DNA of 64,000 nucleotides from Thalassotalea sp. G2M2-11. Lineage in GTDB: Bacteria; Pseudomonadota; Gammaproteobacteria; Enterobacterales; Alteromonadaceae. Shown here piece by piece: positions 45,658 through 54,710 of the stretch. A program made the position numbers and the translations under genes. The stretch's first letter is position 1, and every line of letters starts with the position of its first letter. The notes under the pieces are model-generated. The model was given only the letters and a program-made list of their open reading frames with translations. It was not told the DNA's origin and searched no databases. The DNA lies in assembly GCF_017168195.1 (NCBI RefSeq), contig NZ_JADNYL010000001.1, forward strand, positions 496,001-560,000. The letters run 5' to 3'.

Positions 45658-48219
45658 ATGATTGAATATCAAGGTTTAAAAACGAAGAAGGCATTGTTAA
45701 GTATATGTATTATTGGTGCTTTGAATCAGCAATTGGCTTATGCCGAAGAAACACAAGAGGTAAATAAACGCGCACTTGAAAAAATTACTGTTACTTCGCA
45801 AAAGCGAGTACAGTCATTAAGTGAGGTACCTATGTCTGTATCAGCCATGAATGCTGATAAAATTGAACAGGCAGGTATTGAACGTCTCGAAGACTTATCA
45901 ACACATATTCCAAACTTTAAAATAGCGAAGGATTCAATTGCCGATCGTATTAATATTCGTGGTATGCAATCGGGAAATCTGGCGGGTTTTGAACAGTCTG
46001 TTGGTACTTTTGTTAATGGTATATATCGTGGTCGCGGTGCACAGTCGCGATTCTCGTTTGTGGATGTTGAACGCGTCGAAGTCATGCGTGGACCACAGAG
46101 TATTTTATTTGGTAAAAACACGGTTGCTGGTGCGCTTAATATTACTACTGCTAAACCAGACGATACCTTTAATGGCAAGCTTTCATTAGCTTATACGCCA
46201 ACCTTTGATCAAACTGAAGTCAGTGGTATGGTCACTGGATCATTATCAGATTCCTTAAGAGCACGTGCTTTTGTTTTATCGCGTGAGATGGAAGAAGGCT
46301 GGGTACATAACAATTATTACGACAGTGACAGCCCTCAAAGTGAAGAAATGATGGGGCGCGTAACATTGGAGTGGGATGCAGCCGATAATACACTTGTTAC
46401 CCTGATTTATGAAGCAAGTGATTATGACTTCAACAGCTTTCCTCATGCCATGAAAGAACCTGGGCCGCTGAAGGCATTAGGTTCATTTTCCAGCTATACC
46501 GAATCATTTATGGGCAATAGTAGCCCAGTAATGAATTTTGGTTCTGCTCAGGCGATGAATGGTGATTCAGATGAAATTACCTTAATCAGTGAAACTGATT
46601 TTGCCAGTGGCGATTTTACAATCACAGCGGGTCATTCGGCATATCAATTTGATCGTAGCTTAGATGCTGATTATTCCGGACTTGATGGTATTCGTTTTAG
46701 TGATAGTGAAGATTTTAGTCAAGACAGTGTAGAAGTGCGGTTTGCTTCAAACACCGGTGGAGACTTTGAATATATGCTAGGTCTGTATTGGCAACAACAA
46801 GATCTCACCCTTGATGGCCTATCGCTATTTAACATCCCGGTATTACAGCAGGTATTGATGGGCGGCTGTATGGCTGGTATTGGCGCTTATGGTGGCGACT
46901 TTAACAGTTTATACGCTTCTGGTGATGTGGTGACTACTGCGGCTGGTGTTATTGGTTTAGGTGGTTCTGCTGGCTTAGTGAATGCCTGTGGTACAGCGGC
47001 AGCGTTTGATGGTATTCCTACAGGGGTTGGCCGCTATGCGCTACTTGAACAAGATGCGGATACCCTTGGTGTGTTCGCTCAGGGAACCTGGAATATCAAC
47101 GATAACTTTAGGGCAACCTTTGGTTTACGTTATACCAAAGAAGAGAAGTCTGCCTCAAAAACTGGTTATGCAACGGATTTTATTCCTGATAACAGGCTTG
47201 AATCATCAAATCCTCTGGTGATTGCAGTATCACAGCAAGTGGGAGAGTTTGAGACTCATCATTTTAACTCATCAGACCCGGGTATGAAGCGCAGTGAAAA
47301 TAGTCCAACCTGGTCACTTAACTTGCAGTATGACATTGGTGATAACACCATGTCTTACGCAACCGCAAGCACAGGCTTTAAATCCGGTGGTTTTAACTCG
47401 TTTTATATGCGCAGCCCAGATCGTAATAATGTTGCAGACTCAAGAGATGTTGCTTTTGATGAGGAAAATGTGCTGGCATTTGAGCTTGGTCTAAAAACTG
47501 AATTACTTGATGGTCAGGCGGATCTAAATATTGCCGCGTTCCACTCAACCTTTGATGACATGCAAGTTTCAGTCTTCAGCGGTAACACGACCTTTGAAGT
47601 GAAAAATGCTGCAAAAGCTATCAGCTATGGTATTGAGATGGATGGTCGCTGGCGTGCAACTGACGATTTAACCATTACAGGTGCAGTAGGTTTATTAAAT
47701 TTTGAATATGATAAATTTGTCAACCAAGCTTGTACTAGTGATCAATTTTTAGCTCAGCGAGAAGCGATTTTTAATGCTGCTGATAATTTAGCAGCACAAA
47801 TTGGGACTGCCATGGGGTATAGCAATGCCAACTGTGCCGCGGTCGGTATTAATGACCTTTCGGGTCGAACGGCGTCAAATGCACCTAAAGTGTCTGCGTC
47901 GTTAGTGGCCAGTCATATGACTGAATTCGGTGATTTTGAACTTAATTCTAGTGTAGATCTTAACTATCACAGTTCGGTTTACCGTGTAGATGATCTTGAT
48001 CCTATTGGTAAAGAACCTTCACAAACTTTTGTGAATGCGCACATTACGCTTGATAACCCAGATCAGGGTTGGTCGCTGACACTGACAGGTAAAAACCTGA
48101 CAGATGTTAAGCATTTTGACTATATCAACGATGTACCGTTATTTGCAGGCGCACATAACTTTATGCCGCTGGCAGGTCGTTCATTCACCTTAAGATTTAA
48201 CTACTCTTTTGGTGAGTAA
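45658..48219 (+). CDS. TonB-dependent receptor of the catabolic cluster
   Basis: 853 aa. Signal peptide (ALLSICIIGALNQQLAYA) followed by a TonB-box-like LEKITVTSQKR, a plug at about 55-165 (VPMSVSAMNADKIEQAGIERLEDLSTHIPNF; VERVEVMRGPQSILFGKNTVAGALNI) and a barrel ending in SFTLRFNYSF. The SQKR/VPMSVS type is common for receptors in aromatic, steroid or polycyclic substrate loci of marine bacteria. It is the first gene of the plus-strand cluster; a hairpin terminator follows at 48230, so it may be transcribed at higher level than the genes behind. Confidence 0.92.
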   Translation: MIEYQGLKTKKALLSICIIGALNQQLAYAEETQEVNKRALEKITVTSQKRVQSLSEVPMSVSAMNADKIEQAGIERLEDLSTHIPNFKIAKDSIADRINIRGMQSGNLAGFEQSVGTFVNGIYRGRGAQSRFSFVDVERVEVMRGPQSILFGKNTVAGALNITTAKPDDTFNGKLSLAYTPTFDQTEVSGMVTGSLSDSLRARAFVLSREMEEGWVHNNYYDSDSPQSEEMMGRVTLEWDAADNTLVTLIYEASDYDFNSFPHAMKEPGPLKALGSFSSYTESFMGNSSPVMNFGSAQAMNGDSDEITLISETDFASGDFTITAGHSAYQFDRSLDADYSGLDGIRFSDSEDFSQDSVEVRFASNTGGDFEYMLGLYWQQQDLTLDGLSLFNIPVLQQVLMGGCMAGIGAYGGDFNSLYASGDVVTTAAGVIGLGGSAGLVNACGTAAAFDGIPTGVGRYALLEQDADTLGVFAQGTWNINDNFRATFGLRYTKEEKSASKTGYATDFIPDNRLESSNPLVIAVSQQVGEFETHHFNSSDPGMKRSENSPTWSLNLQYDIGDNTMSYATASTGFKSGGFNSFYMRSPDRNNVADSRDVAFDEENVLAFELGLKTELLDGQADLNIAAFHSTFDDMQVSVFSGNTTFEVKNAAKAISYGIEMDGRWRATDDLTITGAVGLLNFEYDKFVNQACTSDQFLAQREAIFNAADNLAAQIGTAMGYSNANCAAVGINDLSGRTASNAPKVSASLVASHMTEFGDFELNSSVDLNYHSSVYRVDDLDPIGKEPSQTFVNAHITLDNPDQGWSLTLTGKNLTDVKHFDYINDVPLFAGAHNFMPLAGRSFTLRFNYSFGE

Positions 48220-48229
48220 CCCTGCATTA

Positions 48230-48262
48230 AGTCAGGGTCGTTTAAGACCCTGACTTTTCTTT
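48230..48262 (+). terminator. hairpin between TonB receptor and downstream cluster genes
   Basis: AGTCAGGGTC (48230-48239), loop, GACCCTGACT (48246-48255), then TTTCTTT. It lies inside the cluster and could give partial termination after the receptor. Confidence 0.75.
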
Positions 48263-48287
48263 ATGACTTATTGTGAGCATGACAATT

Positions 48288-49190
48288 ATGTATTCAATCA
48301 CTCGCCAGCCATTGGTGCACTTTCTCGTTATTGGCTTCGTCTTATTTGTTGCCTTTAAACAATTTGTTGCGCCTAAAAATGAAGCACAAAAACGTACAGT
48401 GGTGCTTAGTGAGCAGGTGCTCAAACAGTATTTGCAATACAGAAGCAAACGTTTTGCCGCCAATGACATTGATGCCGAATTTAAGGCCATGTCAGCAGCC
48501 GAAAAACAGCGGTTGGCAAACGATTATCTTAGGGAAGAAGTCTTGTTTAGGGAGGCGAATAATTTGTCGTTATCGAATAATGATTTTGTAATTCGCCAAC
48601 GCCTTATCCAAAAAATGGAATTCTTGAATAGAAGTTTTGTAGACAGTGCAACACAGCTGAGCGAACAGCAACTACAGGGATATTTTGAGCAACATATCGA
48701 GAATTATCGTCGACCTGCTGAAGTCAGTTTTTCTCATGTTTTTCTCGTAAAAGGTGCTTCAACAGAGCAACAACAGCAATTCAATGCTTTAAAACAACAA
48801 CTCAATACCCAAGGGATAACACCCGAAGATGCAGGCATATTTGGAGATGCTTTCTTATATAACCGTCACTATATGAAACGTCATGTTGATGTGGTTTCCA
48901 GTCATTTTGGTCAGTATTTCAGTGACCAGTTGACTAAACTAGTCGTTGGAAATGGACAATGGCAAGGACCGATAGCCTCTGATTATGGCTGGCACCTTGT
49001 ATACCTGATTGAGAAAAAGCCTTCGAGCATACCTGAATTAGCTGAAATTAAAGCACAGGTCACTGCTGATGCTCGTATTTTTTATGGTAAGCAAGCATCA
49101 GAGCAAGTGATCTCTAATATTGTCGCAGGCTATCACATTGTTGATCCTGCCAACGTATTAGCTATTGAACAACAGGCAGTCACACAATGA
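48288..49190 (+). CDS. membrane-anchored PpiC-like peptidyl-prolyl isomerase
   Basis: 300 aa from ATG 48288; a GTG at 48273 or ATG at 48279 would add five or three residues. A single N-terminal membrane helix (PLVHFLVIGFVLFVAFKQF) is followed by a SurA/PpiC-type N-domain with LREEVLFREANNLSLSNNDFVIRQRLIQKMEFL in pieces, and a parvulin domain at about 130-245 (VSFSHVFLV, WHLVYLIEKKPS). The mature part faces the periplasm and probably assists folding of the TonB receptor or another exported product. Its stop overlaps the next start (ATGA). Confidence 0.85.
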   Translation: MYSITRQPLVHFLVIGFVLFVAFKQFVAPKNEAQKRTVVLSEQVLKQYLQYRSKRFAANDIDAEFKAMSAAEKQRLANDYLREEVLFREANNLSLSNNDFVIRQRLIQKMEFLNRSFVDSATQLSEQQLQGYFEQHIENYRRPAEVSFSHVFLVKGASTEQQQQFNALKQQLNTQGITPEDAGIFGDAFLYNRHYMKRHVDVVSSHFGQYFSDQLTKLVVGNGQWQGPIASDYGWHLVYLIEKKPSSIPELAEIKAQVTADARIFYGKQASEQVISNIVAGYHIVDPANVLAIEQQAVTQ

Positions 49191-50182
49191 GAGCCTCATA
49201 TTTTCTGATCTTGTTGTACTTACTTAGCTGCTATGTCACTGCGCATGATGCGCGCCCGATTGTGATTGATATCAATCAGCATAACTCGCTAGTCAGGGTC
49301 GATGTCAAAATGCCGGCTGCTGTGCCCGTAAATACCTTACCTAAGGTTCACATTAATGCCCGTTGTGTAACGAAGCAACAGGGGGCTGTGCAGTTACAGC
49401 CGGGGGCCTATGTGCAAATCCAGCTATTTAATTGCCAGCAAACTATCGCCGGACAAACCTTGACCCTAGATTTTCCAGCGGCGAACCCTTCACTGTCAAC
49501 CTTGGTCAAAGTGCGTTTAGATAATGGTCAGTTTTATACGCAGTTACTGGCACCTGATGAAACACTTTGGTCTATACCTCAACAAGAAAGTGTGCGCGGC
49601 GTCATTTGGCAATACAGTCAAATGGGCGTGATGCATATCCTTAAAGGGTGGGATCATTTGCTTTTTGTATTATGCCTGCTTGTTCTCGCGGGCAACGTCC
49701 GGGGTATCGCTTTAACGGTTACTGGTTTTACGCTTGGGCATTCAATTACGCTTATAGCTACCAGTTTAAATTGGCTCCATTTTCCTGTTGCCCTATGTGA
49801 ACTCTTGATCGCACTTAGCATTGTGTTTCTCGCGGTTGAGATTGCTAAAGGAGATAAAACCTCTTGGAGTTACCAATACCCAGCCACCGTCGCAACGCTA
49901 TTTGGTTTATTGCATGGCGTTGGTTTTGCCTCGGTACTTAGAGAAATTGGTTTACCGCAAGTTGAGCTACTTTGGGGCTTAATTTCATTTAATGTCGGTA
50001 TTGAATTAGGACAGCTGGTATTTATTGTTGCCGTTGTCACTTTAATAAAACTGCTTAGTCACTTGTTCCCTCCCAGTAAGTTCAGCCAGCTTCAATATCC
50101 GTTAGGGATCTACTTAATTGGTAGTGTTGCGGCATTTTGGTTCTGGGAACGTTCGATTTTAATTTTTTATCCGGAGATTTAA
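49187..50182 (+). CDS. HupE/UreJ-family membrane protein
   Basis: 331 aa. A signal peptide and periplasmic domain (residues about 1-145) are followed by six membrane helices. Metal-like His/Asp motifs are seen: GVMHILKGWDHLLFVLCLL, TLGHSITL, HFPVALCELLIAL and LLHGVGFASVL. HupE and UreJ proteins are nickel or cobalt permeases, and this large 'HupE/UreJ_2' form has an extra domain of unknown use. Here it sits between a foldase and a metallohydrolase, so it may supply metal to that enzyme, which is inference. The start overlaps the foldase stop by 4 bp. Confidence 0.82.
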   Translation: MRASYFLILLYLLSCYVTAHDARPIVIDINQHNSLVRVDVKMPAAVPVNTLPKVHINARCVTKQQGAVQLQPGAYVQIQLFNCQQTIAGQTLTLDFPAANPSLSTLVKVRLDNGQFYTQLLAPDETLWSIPQQESVRGVIWQYSQMGVMHILKGWDHLLFVLCLLVLAGNVRGIALTVTGFTLGHSITLIATSLNWLHFPVALCELLIALSIVFLAVEIAKGDKTSWSYQYPATVATLFGLLHGVGFASVLREIGLPQVELLWGLISFNVGIELGQLVFIVAVVTLIKLLSHLFPPSKFSQLQYPLGIYLIGSVAAFWFWERSILIFYPEI

Positions 50183-50184
50183 TT

Positions 50185-52032
50185 GTGCACAAAATAACAA
50201 AACTAAGCCTAATGCTGTTTTCCGTACTTAGTTTGGCGGCTCATGCTGAAGGTGAACAGAAACAGTTGTTATGGGGCGATACTCATTTACATACTTCCTA
50301 TTCTATCGATGCCTATCTGATGGGGAATAAGGATGCCACTCCAGATACATCTTATCGTTTTGCTAAAGGCTTGCCAGTCGTTCATCCATACTCCGGTGTG
50401 AAAGTACAGCTTAATACGCCACTGGATTTCTTGGTGGTGTCAGATCACGGTGAATATTTAGGGATCATTCAAAAAGTTTTTGCAGGTGATCCCCTGCTGA
50501 TGAAAACTGAAATCGGACGTCGCTGGAATAAAATGGCAAACACCGGGCAGGGGCGTCAAGTGTATTTTGAAGCCGTTGGTGAGCACGCTAATAAACGTAA
50601 GCCTTCACCAGAATTACAGCAAGACAGTGTCCGCAGTAGCGTTTGGGGTGAAATCATTGATGCTGCTGAGCGCCATAACAAACCGGGTGAGTTTACTACC
50701 TTTGTTGGTTGGGAGTGGAGCTCATTGACTGATGGCGCCAATTTGCATCGTGTGGTGATTTCAAATGCTGACCGCACCTCGGCGAAAACATTTCTACCTT
50801 ATACCTTATTTGACAGTGATAAGCCTGAAGATCTTTGGCGTTGGCTAGAAAGTACTTCGAAACGTACCGGCGTTGATTTTGTTGCTATTCCACACAACTC
50901 AAATATCAGTAAAGGCTTGATGTTTCCGATTATGGACAGCAATGGCAAGCCGTTAGATCAGCATTATGCTAAAACGCGTATGCGTTGGGAACCTGTGGTA
51001 GAAGTAACGCAAATTAAAGGGGACTCGGAAACGCACCCGAAACTTTCACCTGAAGATGAGTTTTCAGGCTATGAAAAATTCGAACATGTAATGCAGCTTG
51101 ATAGTGATATTGATGAAGCTGGTCAAGAAGATATGGCAGCGAATTATGTGCGCTCAGCATTACGTCGAGGCTTGGAATTACAAGAAAAAACCGGTGCTAA
51201 CCCTTTCAAGATCGGCATGATTGGTGCCTCTGACTCACATACCGCCTTATCAACCACTGAGGAGAATAATTTCTGGGGAAAAATGGCAATTGATTCAACC
51301 CCAGCCAATACTTTAGATCCTGATTTACTGGTGATCCCTCCTGCTTCAAAAGGCGTTGATATGAGCGCGGCAGGGTTAGCTGCTGTTTGGGCAGAAGAAA
51401 ATACCCGTGAGAGTATTATGGCGGCGTTTAAGCGCAAGGAAGTGTATGCCACTACCGGACCGAGAATTAAACTTAGGGTCTTTGGTGGTTATCATTTCGA
51501 GCAACAAGATGCCGGTAAGCCTAACTTGGCAACCATAGGCTATACCAAAGGTGAACCTATGGGGGGCGATTTACCTCAATCCCCACAAGGCAAGGCGCCT
51601 AGCTTTTTGATCGAGGCAGTAAAAGATCCTAAAGCAGCTTCTTTAGACCGAGTGCAGGTTATTAAAGGTTGGGTGGATGCTAACGGACAGAGCCATGAGA
51701 AGGTGTTTGATGTGGTCTGGGCTGGTGAGCGTCAACTTGATGCTCACGGGCAGCTGCCCGCAATCACTAACACGGTCAATATCGATACTTTAACGTGGGA
51801 TAACAACACTGGCTCACCGCGACTTGCTACCGTTTGGCAAGATCCTGAGTTTTCAGCTAAGCAAAAAGCCTTTTATTACGTCCGAGTGTTACAGATCCCG
51901 ACACCAAGACACACCTTGTACGATGCTGTGGCGTTAAATGTGCCTCATCCACAGGGTCATCCAGCAACAATTCAAGAGCGAGCGTATAGCTCACCAATTT
52001 GGTATACCCCGTTGACACAGGAGAAAAAATGA
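50185..52032 (+). CDS. secreted PHP-like metallohydrolase (DUF3604)
   Basis: 615 aa from GTG 50185, after CCGGAG and 2 bp past the HupE stop. The longer frame overlaps that gene. A signal peptide (LMLFSVLSLAAHA) leads to WGDTHLHTSYSIDA, VVSDHGEYLG, FVGWEWSSL, IPHNSN and IGASDSHTALS, the His/Asp ligand series of PHP-type phosphoesterases of the DUF3604 family. The expected activity is metal-dependent hydrolysis of a phosphoester or related bond in the periplasm. The substrate is unknown. It overlaps the dehydrogenase start by 4 bp. Confidence 0.85.
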   Translation: MHKITKLSLMLFSVLSLAAHAEGEQKQLLWGDTHLHTSYSIDAYLMGNKDATPDTSYRFAKGLPVVHPYSGVKVQLNTPLDFLVVSDHGEYLGIIQKVFAGDPLLMKTEIGRRWNKMANTGQGRQVYFEAVGEHANKRKPSPELQQDSVRSSVWGEIIDAAERHNKPGEFTTFVGWEWSSLTDGANLHRVVISNADRTSAKTFLPYTLFDSDKPEDLWRWLESTSKRTGVDFVAIPHNSNISKGLMFPIMDSNGKPLDQHYAKTRMRWEPVVEVTQIKGDSETHPKLSPEDEFSGYEKFEHVMQLDSDIDEAGQEDMAANYVRSALRRGLELQEKTGANPFKIGMIGASDSHTALSTTEENNFWGKMAIDSTPANTLDPDLLVIPPASKGVDMSAAGLAAVWAEENTRESIMAAFKRKEVYATTGPRIKLRVFGGYHFEQQDAGKPNLATIGYTKGEPMGGDLPQSPQGKAPSFLIEAVKDPKAASLDRVQVIKGWVDANGQSHEKVFDVVWAGERQLDAHGQLPAITNTVNIDTLTWDNNTGSPRLATVWQDPEFSAKQKAFYYVRVLQIPTPRHTLYDAVALNVPHPQGHPATIQERAYSSPIWYTPLTQEKK

Positions 52033-53096
52033 TGAGTCAAATGAAAGCTATTTGTATGCAAAATGGTGCCATTAGTTTAAATGAAATTGATGTGCCGAGT
52101 CCTGGTCCCGGGCAAGTGTTAGTAAAGAGCCTGGCATGCGGCATTTGTGGGTCTGATTTACATATTACCCGCCATGGTGATGAAGTCTTTGATATTTATA
52201 AAAAACTCGGTGTAATGCCAGACGTTGATGGGGAAAATCCAGGTATTATGCTTGGTCATGAATTCAGTGCTGAAGTGGTAGAGTATGGCGTTGATACTAC
52301 GGGTGATATCCCTATTGGCAACCGGGTGACCTGTGTGCCTATTTTAATGACCATGGGGGGAGCCGGAGTAGGGGTAACCCCCGGTCTATATGGCGCTTAT
52401 TCTGAATACTTTATCGTCGATGAAGCGCTACTCATCCCCATTCCTGAGAATGTTTCATCAACAGCAGCAGCCATTACCGAGCCGCTTGCTGTTGGCTTAC
52501 ATGCCGTAAATCGTGGTGATATTGATACCGACGAAGTCGCGTTGGTTGCCGGTTGTGGTCCTATTGGTTTAGCTGCTATTGCTGCGCTGAAAATCAGAGG
52601 TGTTAAGCACATCGTCGCCTCAGATCCGCAGGCAGCTAAGTGTGAAATTGCCCAGCAGTTTGGTGCCACGCACACGGTTGATCCAACGCAAGAAGATGAA
52701 GTGGCTTTTGCCGCATCACTTGCTGGAGATAAACGCGTTGTTATTTTTGAATGTGTTGGTGTTCATCAATTAATTAACAGCTTTATTTTAAGAGCTCCGG
52801 CAAAAGCTACGTTAGTGATCACTGGTATTCATACAGCAGACACTACAGTGAATTTTGGCTATGCAACGGTCAAGGAAATGGATATTAGATTTTCTTATTA
52901 CTATAACCCTGAAGAGTTTGCTGAGTCCTTGCAAAATATCGCCGAGGGGAAAGTTGACTGGCAAAAAATGTGTACTGGAAAAGTGGGGATTGATGGCGTT
53001 TCAGATGCCTTTGCTACTCTGCTAAAACCAAACGATCATATCAAAGTCATTATTGAGCCATGGCGCAATGGTGCTCTAGAGCAAGTGAAAGGGTAG
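52029..53096 (+). CDS. zinc-binding medium-chain alcohol dehydrogenase
   Basis: 355 aa from ATG 52029 in AAAAAATGATGAG, with CAGGAG as ribosome site and overlap of the preceding stop. MDR fold: CGICGSDLHI and GHEFSAEVVE provide the catalytic zinc site, and GCGPIGLAAIAALK is the NAD(P) Rossmann motif. The four-Cys structural zinc lobe typical of ADH is not seen; a Gly-rich stretch (MGGAGVGVTPG) replaces it. It probably oxidises a secondary or primary alcohol of the cluster's substrate. Confidence 0.9.
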   Translation: MMSQMKAICMQNGAISLNEIDVPSPGPGQVLVKSLACGICGSDLHITRHGDEVFDIYKKLGVMPDVDGENPGIMLGHEFSAEVVEYGVDTTGDIPIGNRVTCVPILMTMGGAGVGVTPGLYGAYSEYFIVDEALLIPIPENVSSTAAAITEPLAVGLHAVNRGDIDTDEVALVAGCGPIGLAAIAALKIRGVKHIVASDPQAAKCEIAQQFGATHTVDPTQEDEVAFAASLAGDKRVVIFECVGVHQLINSFILRAPAKATLVITGIHTADTTVNFGYATVKEMDIRFSYYYNPEEFAESLQNIAEGKVDWQKMCTGKVGIDGVSDAFATLLKPNDHIKVIIEPWRNGALEQVKG

Positions 53097-53103
53097 GTTG
53101 ATT

Positions 53104-54087
53104 ATGAATAATGTATTTATCACCGGAGCAGGTGGTTTTATTGGTCGTCATTTAGTTGATGAATTATTGAATAAGGGCGTCACGATAACCGCGTTGATGT
53201 TAGCTAATGAACCTGTGCCAAGTGAATGGGGCGATAAAGTGCGCATTGTCATAGGCGATGTCCGTAAATTAGTGTCAATGGCTAATGAAATCGGGGAATT
53301 TGATACCTTATTTCATCTTGCCGCTATCGTTAGTGATTGGGGCGCGAAGCAAGACCATATCGATATCACTGTTCATGGCACTGAGCAGGCTATTAAACTT
53401 GCAGCTATCAATAAAGCTCGTTTTGTTGTGACGACCAGTATCGCCGCTTTTGGGAGTGCCATGGGCACGGGTCGTATTGATGAAAGTACGCCTTGTGGTA
53501 GTACCGCTTCTAGCTATGAATATGTTAAGCAGTTACAGGAAAAGGTGACTCTTGATGCCGTTAAACAACAAGGGTTAAGTGCTGCGATTATTAGGCCTGC
53601 CAATGTTTATGGTGTAGGTAGTGTCTGGGTCACACGCTTTATTGACTTGTTAGCCAAGCAAGAGCCTGCGCTGATGGGCAGTGGTGAATGGGATGCCGGC
53701 TTAGTACATGTTAAACATGTGGTTCAGGGACTGATTCTGGCTGCTGAAAATACCGACATGCCAAGTGGCGAAATCTTTGTGATTGCTGATGATCCAGGAG
53801 TGAGCTGGAAGCAATATCTGGATGCACTTTCTACTACACTGAATTTACCAAAAGCGAAGGGTATTCCTAACTGGCTGGCTAAGTTTTTAGCACCGGTGGT
53901 AGAAGGCATAGGTCACTTAATCAATCAGAAAAAAGCACCACTGGTTACCAATCTTGCTTATCGGTTAACTGGTGTAGAAAGTATCTTTGTCAATGACAAA
54001 GCAAAACGACTACTCGGCTATCAGCCAACCATCACCTTAGAAATGGCGATGGAAGAAATTAAACAACATTATAAAAACATAAAGTAA
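53104..54087 (+). CDS. NAD-dependent epimerase / 3-beta-HSD-like SDR
   Basis: 327 aa from ATG 53104, with GAAAGGGTAGG upstream (a TTG at 53098 is less likely). Extended SDR: GAGGFIGRHLVDELL is the NAD motif; TTSIAAFGS, YEYVKQLQEK supplies the YxxxK catalytic pair, and RPANVYGVGS follows. Related to NAD-dependent epimerases and 3-beta-hydroxysteroid dehydrogenases. The role is a probable oxidoreductase step on the cluster substrate. It starts 7 bp after the dehydrogenase stop. Confidence 0.87.
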   Translation: MNNVFITGAGGFIGRHLVDELLNKGVTITALMLANEPVPSEWGDKVRIVIGDVRKLVSMANEIGEFDTLFHLAAIVSDWGAKQDHIDITVHGTEQAIKLAAINKARFVVTTSIAAFGSAMGTGRIDESTPCGSTASSYEYVKQLQEKVTLDAVKQQGLSAAIIRPANVYGVGSVWVTRFIDLLAKQEPALMGSGEWDAGLVHVKHVVQGLILAAENTDMPSGEIFVIADDPGVSWKQYLDALSTTLNLPKAKGIPNWLAKFLAPVVEGIGHLINQKKAPLVTNLAYRLTGVESIFVNDKAKRLLGYQPTITLEMAMEEIKQHYKNIK

Positions 54088-54104
54088 ACAATGAGGAATA
54101 AATT

Positions 54105-54608
54105 ATGCAACTACCAACAACCATTAATCATCAAGACTTTTTATTAACACTCAATACAGAAGATGAAGGCTTTATTAAAGATGTATTACCAGGAGTCCAT
54201 GTCGCTCCGTTATTTTTAGATTCAGAAAACGGCATCTGGGTGTTAAGGGTTTTATTTGAGCCAGGAGTCACATTACCTAAACATTTTCATACTGGCGTTG
54301 TACACCTGTATACCATGAGCGGTAGCTGGCACTATGTTGAATATCCAGATCAGCCTCAAACTGCTGGCAGTTACTTATATGAGCCAGGTGGTTCAATTCA
54401 TCAGTTACATACACCAGAAAGCAATGAAGGTTTAACCGATACCGTCATGATGGTACAAGGTGCCAACATTAATTTTGATGAAGATGACAATTTCTTAAAT
54501 ATTATGGATGCTGGTTGGATCGAAATGATGATCAATGAAGCAGCGAAACGAGAAGGTAAAAAAGCTAAGTATATTAAGCCAGGCGGTACGGCTGATTACA
54601 ATAAATAG
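54105..54608 (+). CDS. cupin, 2,4'-dihydroxyacetophenone dioxygenase-like
   Basis: 167 aa. A single cupin core: PKHFHTGVVHLYTMSGSWHY contains the metal-binding His series, and GGSIHQLHTPES the second motif. The layout (GVHVAPLFLDSENGIWVLRVLF start, and AGWIEMMI near the end) resembles 2,4'-dihydroxyacetophenone dioxygenase, an Fe-dependent enzyme cleaving the C-C bond next to a ketone. A C-C cleavage step in a side-chain catabolic route is plausible. The assay substrate is unknown. Confidence 0.8.
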   Translation: MQLPTTINHQDFLLTLNTEDEGFIKDVLPGVHVAPLFLDSENGIWVLRVLFEPGVTLPKHFHTGVVHLYTMSGSWHYVEYPDQPQTAGSYLYEPGGSIHQLHTPESNEGLTDTVMMVQGANINFDEDDNFLNIMDAGWIEMMINEAAKREGKKAKYIKPGGTADYNK

Positions 54609-54620
54609 TTCTCTTCATCT

Positions 54621-54660
54621 GCCCGAAATGTGATTAATAATCGTTGTTCGGGCTTATTAT
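54621..54660 (+). terminator. weak hairpin after the cupin gene
   Basis: GCCCGAA (54621-54627) pairs with TTCGGGC (54647-54653) around a 19-nt loop, followed by TTATTAT. It may attenuate transcription into the acyl-CoA ligase gene. Confidence 0.4.
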
Positions 54661-54710
54661 ACTGAAGAGAGTTAACCCCTTTTTTATTTAGATATGGTGA
54701 GGATAATTTT

